Positions 5,641-9,094 of a stretch of 9,094 bases of DNA are shown here, piece by piece; positions within the stretch are counted from its first letter, which is position 1; every line of letters starts with the position of its first letter. Source of the stretch: Thermodesulfobacteriota bacterium. GTDB taxonomy: Bacteria; Desulfobacterota; QYQD01. A program made the position numbers and the translations under genes. The notes below the pieces were generated by a model. It was not told the origin of the DNA, ran no database searches, and saw only the letters and a program-made list of their open reading frames with translations. The stretch spans positions 1-9,094 of the forward strand of contig JASEGX010000101.1 in NCBI GenBank assembly GCA_030017815.1, read 5' to 3'.

Positions 5641-6789
5641 ATGGGAAAGGATGTACTTACAGGGACTTATTTTCTGACCGGGAATGAGGCCTGCGCGGCA
5701 GGGGCGCTGGCCGCCGGTTGCCGGTTCTTTGCCGGTTATCCCATCACGCCGTCCAGTGAGATAGCGGAACGGATGTCCATCCGCCTTCCCCAGGTAGGGG
5801 GGGTCTACATTCAGATGGAAGACGAACTAGCCTCTATGGCCGCCATACTGGGCGCATCCTGGGCCGGGGCCAAGAGCATGACCGCCACCTCCGGGCCGGG
5901 CATCAGTCTCATGATGGAGAATATCGGTCTCGGGGTAATGACGGAGACACCCTGCGTCGTTGTCAACGTCATGCGCGGCGGGCCTTCCACCGGCCTTCCC
6001 ACCCTGGTTGGACAGGCCGACGTCATGCAGGCCAGATGGGGAAGCCACGGCGACTACGAGATCATAGCCCTTTCCCCCTCCTCACCGCAGGAGGCATTCG
6101 AATACACCATAAGGGCCTTTAACCTGGCGGAGACATGGCGCGTACCGGTAATCCTGCTCATGGACGAAGTAGTGGGACACATGCGCGAACGCGTGGTCAT
6201 CCCTGAGAAAAAGGATATAAAAGTTGCAAACAGACGGGGGCCAAGCGAGCCGCCCGGCAAATTTAAGGCATTTAGGCCTAAAAAGGATCTCATCCCGGAA
6301 ATGCCCGTGGCCGGACAGGGGTATGCCATTCATGTCACCGGCCTTACCCATGACGAACGGGGCTACCCGGCAATAGAATGGGAGGCGCAGGAAAAATTGG
6401 TATCCCGTCTAGTGAAAAAAATCCGCCTCAATTCCGCCAAGATCGCATCCTGGGAAGAAACCGGCGTGGAGGGGGCTGAGATTATCCTTATCTCTTACGG
6501 CGTTTCCACCCGGATATGCCGCGCCGTCCGGGAAATGGCCCGTGAAAAGGGTATAAATCTTGGCCTGTTCCGGCTGGAGGTCATCTGGCCCTTCCCGGAA
6601 AAACGGGTGCGGGAACTGGCCGGCCGCGTCAAGGCCTTTGTCACCGTAGAGATTAACTATGGCCAGATCGCCCTGGAGGTAGAGCGCTATGCCGCCGGTA
6701 AATGTATGACGCGGCTCGTTGGACATGGCGGCGGGACTGTCCATGACCCCCAAAAAGTCCTTGAGGCCGTTGAGGAGATAGCGTCATGA
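5641..6789 (+). CDS. korA: 2-oxoacid:ferredoxin oxidoreductase alpha subunit
   Basis: A 382-residue alpha subunit of a CoA-dependent 2-oxoacid (2-oxoglutarate-type) ferredoxin oxidoreductase. It supplies the pyrimidine-binding half of the thiamine diphosphate site. Visible are FLTGNEACAAGALAAGCRFFAGYPITPSSEIAE (residues 11-42), a conserved alpha-subunit motif; MEDELASMAA and the SGPG turn following it; NVMRGGPSTGLPT; and a C-terminal transketolase-like domain including RLEVIWPFPEK and EINYGQIALEVERY. Length is normal for KorA. The ATG at 5641 was chosen because of AAGGAG 10 bases upstream; an extended frame back to 5581 would only translate the palindromic repeat. The stop overlaps the korBC start as ATGA. 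Relatives use 2-oxoglutarate, pyruvate or branched-chain 2-oxoacids; without structure-based comparison the substrate is not certain, and 2-oxoglutarate is the default assignment. Confidence 0.9.
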   Translation: MGKDVLTGTYFLTGNEACAAGALAAGCRFFAGYPITPSSEIAERMSIRLPQVGGVYIQMEDELASMAAILGASWAGAKSMTATSGPGISLMMENIGLGVMTETPCVVVNVMRGGPSTGLPTLVGQADVMQARWGSHGDYEIIALSPSSPQEAFEYTIRAFNLAETWRVPVILLMDEVVGHMRERVVIPEKKDIKVANRRGPSEPPGKFKAFRPKKDLIPEMPVAGQGYAIHVTGLTHDERGYPAIEWEAQEKLVSRLVKKIRLNSAKIASWEETGVEGAEIILISYGVSTRICRAVREMAREKGINLGLFRLEVIWPFPEKRVRELAGRVKAFVTVEINYGQIALEVERYAAGKCMTRLVGHGGGTVHDPQKVLEAVEEIAS

Positions 6790-8285
6790 TTGAACCACAG
6801 ATTCTAGACCATCCCAAGGATATGCTCTTGCGTAAAGAGAGGATCCCACACATCTGGTGTCCCGGCTGCGGCCTGGGATCGGTGCTTTCGGCCCTGGTGG
6901 ACGCCTTAAGAAATTCCGATCTGGACCTTAAAAACGTGGCGGTCGTCTCCGGTATCGGCTGCACCGGACGCGCCGCCGGCTATCTCAATTTAGACAGTTT
7001 TCACACCACCCATGGCCGCGCTATTCCCTATGCCACCGGATTGAAACTGGCCAACCCGGACCTGACGGTCATCGTCTTCAGCGGAGACGGCGATCTGGCC
7101 GCCATCGGCGGCAACCACCTCATCCACGCGGCCCGCCGCAATGTGGACATAAAAGTAATCTGCGTCAATAATTTCAATTACGGCATGACCGGCGGCCAGG
7201 GCGGGCCAACCACTCCCCGTCTGGCACGGACTACAACGACCAGTTACGGGAACACGGAAAAACCCTTTAATCTCGTCCATCTGACGGCCGCCTGTGGCGC
7301 GCCTTATGTAGCCCGCTGGACATCCGCCCATCCTCATTATATGAAGATCGCTATGGGCGAAATGCTGAAAAAGGACGGCTTTTCCTTCCTGGAGGTTATC
7401 GCTCCCTGCCCGACCAATTTTGGGCGCCGGAACAAGCTGCGCGAGATCAAGCTCCTCCAGCGTTTTCTGGAGCAGGCCATCCTCGAAGCCCAACCCGACA
7501 TCGCAAAGGCGGATATAGAACTGGATTCACCCATCCTGTGCGGTAAGTTCGTGGACCTGGAACGGCCTTCGTACCTGGCGGCCATCAAAGAGACCGTATC
7601 GGCCAAGGTCAAGGTCTATGACTTCCGGGGGGATGGAAGGGTGCCGCTGGAGGAAGCGCCGGTAAAAGCCGCAGCGGCCAAGGCTCCCGGAAAACCAGCG
7701 GAGGTTCCTGCGGAAAGGCCCATAATCCAGCGCCCCGTGCAGATCAAGCTGGCCGGCCTGGGTGGCCAGGGCATAGGGCTTTGCGGTCTCATCATCGGCC
7801 GGGCGGCCGCGATTTTCGACCACAACCAGGCCGTCTATACCCAGGAATACAGCCCGGAGGCGCGTGGCGGAGCGTCGGCTTCCAGTATAATCGTCGCCTC
7901 GGGACAGATCCACGCGCCCTACGTTACAGAACCGGATATAATGGTTATTATGGCCCAGGGGGCCTACAACAAGTACCAAAAGGACGTGCGGCCGGGAAGC
8001 CGTCTCATCATAGATAAAGACCTGGTACGGCCCAAAGATCTGCCTGGTTCCGTCCAAGTACAGGCCATACCGGCCACGCGGCTGGCCGAGGAATTAGGGC
8101 AAAAGGTAGTGGCCAATATCGTCACGCTTGGCTTTTTTACAGCCCTTGTCCCATATATCAGTCTGGCGGCTATGCAGAAGGCCTTGAAGGGTTCCATTCC
8201 CAAGGGGACGGAAGAACTCAATTTGCGCGCCTTTGAAACAGGCTATGACTACGGCAAGAAAATGCAGGAAGAGGAGGCAGTGTAG
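6786..8285 (+). CDS. korB: 2-oxoacid:ferredoxin oxidoreductase fused beta-gamma subunit
   Basis: A 499-residue fusion of KorB and KorC. The N-terminal ~280 residues are the beta subunit, which binds thiamine diphosphate and one [4Fe-4S] cluster: CPGCG (C25, C28), GIGCTGR (C59) and APCPTNFG (C208) give four cysteines at spacings like those of known two-subunit enzymes. The diphosphate/Mg motif is GDGD (100-103) with VNNFNYGMTGGQ (127-138), and HTTHGRAIPYATG lies between. A linker rich in Ala, Pro and Lys (about 288-317) leads to the gamma domain (about 318-499) with AGLGGQGIG (323-331), QEYSPEARGG and ASSIIV, typical of KorC. Gamma is usually a separate gene. One uninterrupted frame, with no stop or internal start signal near the junction, supports a genuine fusion. 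GAGGAG lies 8 bases before the ATG. Five bases separate its stop from the next gene. Confidence 0.92.
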   Translation: MIEPQILDHPKDMLLRKERIPHIWCPGCGLGSVLSALVDALRNSDLDLKNVAVVSGIGCTGRAAGYLNLDSFHTTHGRAIPYATGLKLANPDLTVIVFSGDGDLAAIGGNHLIHAARRNVDIKVICVNNFNYGMTGGQGGPTTPRLARTTTTSYGNTEKPFNLVHLTAACGAPYVARWTSAHPHYMKIAMGEMLKKDGFSFLEVIAPCPTNFGRRNKLREIKLLQRFLEQAILEAQPDIAKADIELDSPILCGKFVDLERPSYLAAIKETVSAKVKVYDFRGDGRVPLEEAPVKAAAAKAPGKPAEVPAERPIIQRPVQIKLAGLGGQGIGLCGLIIGRAAAIFDHNQAVYTQEYSPEARGGASASSIIVASGQIHAPYVTEPDIMVIMAQGAYNKYQKDVRPGSRLIIDKDLVRPKDLPGSVQVQAIPATRLAEELGQKVVANIVTLGFFTALVPYISLAAMQKALKGSIPKGTEELNLRAFETGYDYGKKMQEEEAV

Positions 8286-8290
8286 AGATC

Positions 8291-9058
8291 ATGGCTACTA
8301 AAGCCAGAGGGAAAGTGTCCGGTAAAAAATCTTCGGAGACCCGGATGATCCCGATATACATAATGGGTAAAAAGTATGAGGTGCCTGAGACCTTAACTAT
8401 TCTTACAGCCATGGAATACGCGGGCTACCGGCATATCCGGGGCTGCGGATGCCGCGGCGGTATCTGTGGGGCCTGTGCCACGGTCTATCGTCTCTCCGGG
8501 GAGTATCGTCTCAAATTCGGGTTAGCCTGTCAGACCGTGGTGGCCCCGGATATGTACCTGGCACAGATACCGTTCGTCCCGGCAAACAAGGCCATCTACG
8601 ATATTAAAAAACTCACACCGGACATTAACAGCATTGGCCGGGTTTATCCTGATCTCTACCGGTGTCTGGCCTGCAACACCTGCAGCAAGGCCTGCCCCAT
8701 GGGTATCAGTGTGATGGATTATGTGCAGGCCCTCCTCAAAGGCGATATTGCCGAGTGCGCCCGCCTTTCGCATAGCTGCACCATGTGCGGTATCTGCGCC
8801 CTCCGGTGTCCGGCCGAGTTGCAGCAATTCCACATGGCCATGCTGGCCCGGCGGCTCTATGGCCGGTACCTCCAGCCGCGGGCCAGACACCTGGAAAAAC
8901 GGGTTAAGCAGATAAAAGAAGGAAAATTTGATTCGATGATGGACGAAATCATGTCATTGAATAACCATGAATTGAAACGGCGCTACGCCCGGCGGGAATG
9001 GGAGCCGGAGTCCTATGAAAACCCGGACTGGCAGCCGGAAGAAACGAAGTATCTATAG
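8291..9058 (+). CDS. [2Fe-2S] plus two [4Fe-4S] electron-transfer protein, SdhB/TfrB- and HdrC-like
   Basis: A 255-residue soluble Fe-S protein. After a basic 18-residue lead, a plant-type [2Fe-2S] ferredoxin domain covers about 20-95, with C54, C59, C62 and C80 as likely ligands and an extra C52. An HdrC/SdhB-like helical domain then carries C125, C128, C131, C135-P and C163, C166, C169, C173-P. No cysteine follows residue 173. The C-terminal ~70 residues are charged, with ARHLEKRVKQIKEGKF and DELKRR-like helical stretches. Domain order matches the iron-sulfur subunit of succinate dehydrogenase/fumarate reductase and the N-terminal part of methanogen thiol:fumarate reductase subunit B (TfrB), but the CCG domain of TfrB is absent. 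Here it follows korBC by five bases and likely shuttles electrons for the Kor-Hdr complex. It could instead serve a fumarate reductase-like partner beyond the window. AGGAGG lies 13 bases before the ATG, rather far. Confidence 0.8.
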   Translation: MATKARGKVSGKKSSETRMIPIYIMGKKYEVPETLTILTAMEYAGYRHIRGCGCRGGICGACATVYRLSGEYRLKFGLACQTVVAPDMYLAQIPFVPANKAIYDIKKLTPDINSIGRVYPDLYRCLACNTCSKACPMGISVMDYVQALLKGDIAECARLSHSCTMCGICALRCPAELQQFHMAMLARRLYGRYLQPRARHLEKRVKQIKEGKFDSMMDEIMSLNNHELKRRYARREWEPESYENPDWQPEETKYL

Positions 9059-9069
9059 GCAACGTCACT

Positions 9070-9094
9070 GGTCATTAGTCATCGGTCATTGGTT
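9070..9094 (+). repeat. Heptanucleotide tandem repeat, consensus RGTCATY, at window edge
   Basis: Three 7-base units (GGTCATT, AGTCATC, GGTCATT) and the start of a fourth run to the last base of the window, 11 bases after the preceding stop codon. The period matches the heptads between korD and korA, though the unit differs. The array is cut by the window end. Confidence 0.6.

Overview
The window looks like chromosomal DNA of an anaerobic bacterium, most likely a Desulfobacterota (former Deltaproteobacteria) relative or another sulfate-reducing, syntrophic or acetogenic lineage. This rests on AGGAG-type ribosome binding sites, a low-potential redox operon of heterodisulfide reductase (Hdr) and ferredoxin-dependent 2-oxoacid oxidoreductase (Kor) genes, and intergenic repeats (heptanucleotide tandem repeats, a palindromic repeat containing GTAAAAAG and CTTTTTAC) of a kind I associate with such genomes. 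The taxonomic call is inference.

Layout: (1) Positions 21-1476 hold a two-gene type IV toxin-antitoxin module of the AbiE family. The AbiEii-like nucleotidyltransferase toxin comes first and the AbiEi-like winged-helix antitoxin overlaps its end. This block is visibly more A/T-rich than what follows and looks like an accessory insertion. (2) About 200 bases of intergenic DNA follow, with a small G/C hairpin, a 9-base direct repeat spaced 22 bases and a possible sigma70-type promoter. (3) hdrC-hdrB-hdrA-korD (1685-5278) are tightly packed with 1-4 base overlaps or a short gap. (4) A 362-base spacer (5279-5640) is built almost entirely from short heptad repeats and a 127-base imperfect palindrome that looks like a miniature inverted-repeat element. 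(5) korA, a fused korB-korC gene and a 255-residue [2Fe-2S]/2x[4Fe-4S] protein follow (5641-9058). The window ends in another heptad repeat.

How the genes work together: KorABCD should oxidise a 2-oxoacid (2-oxoglutarate is the default guess) with CoA and thiamine diphosphate, passing electrons through the KorB cluster and the dicluster ferredoxin KorD. HdrA is a FAD protein with several [4Fe-4S] clusters, able in known systems to bifurcate or confurcate electrons. HdrC relays electrons and HdrB carries two CCG motifs for the noncubane clusters that reduce a disulfide or similar acceptor. Every subunit of an HdrABC enzyme and of a KorABCD enzyme is present in one apparent transcription unit. 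No hydrogenase, MvhD, formate dehydrogenase or NADH-oxidising (Flox) partner lies between them. The simplest reading is a Hdr module fed by, or feeding, a 2-oxoacid oxidoreductase through ferredoxin, with the terminal Fe-S protein as an extra electron connector. That coupling is an inference from gene order, not something the sequence proves.
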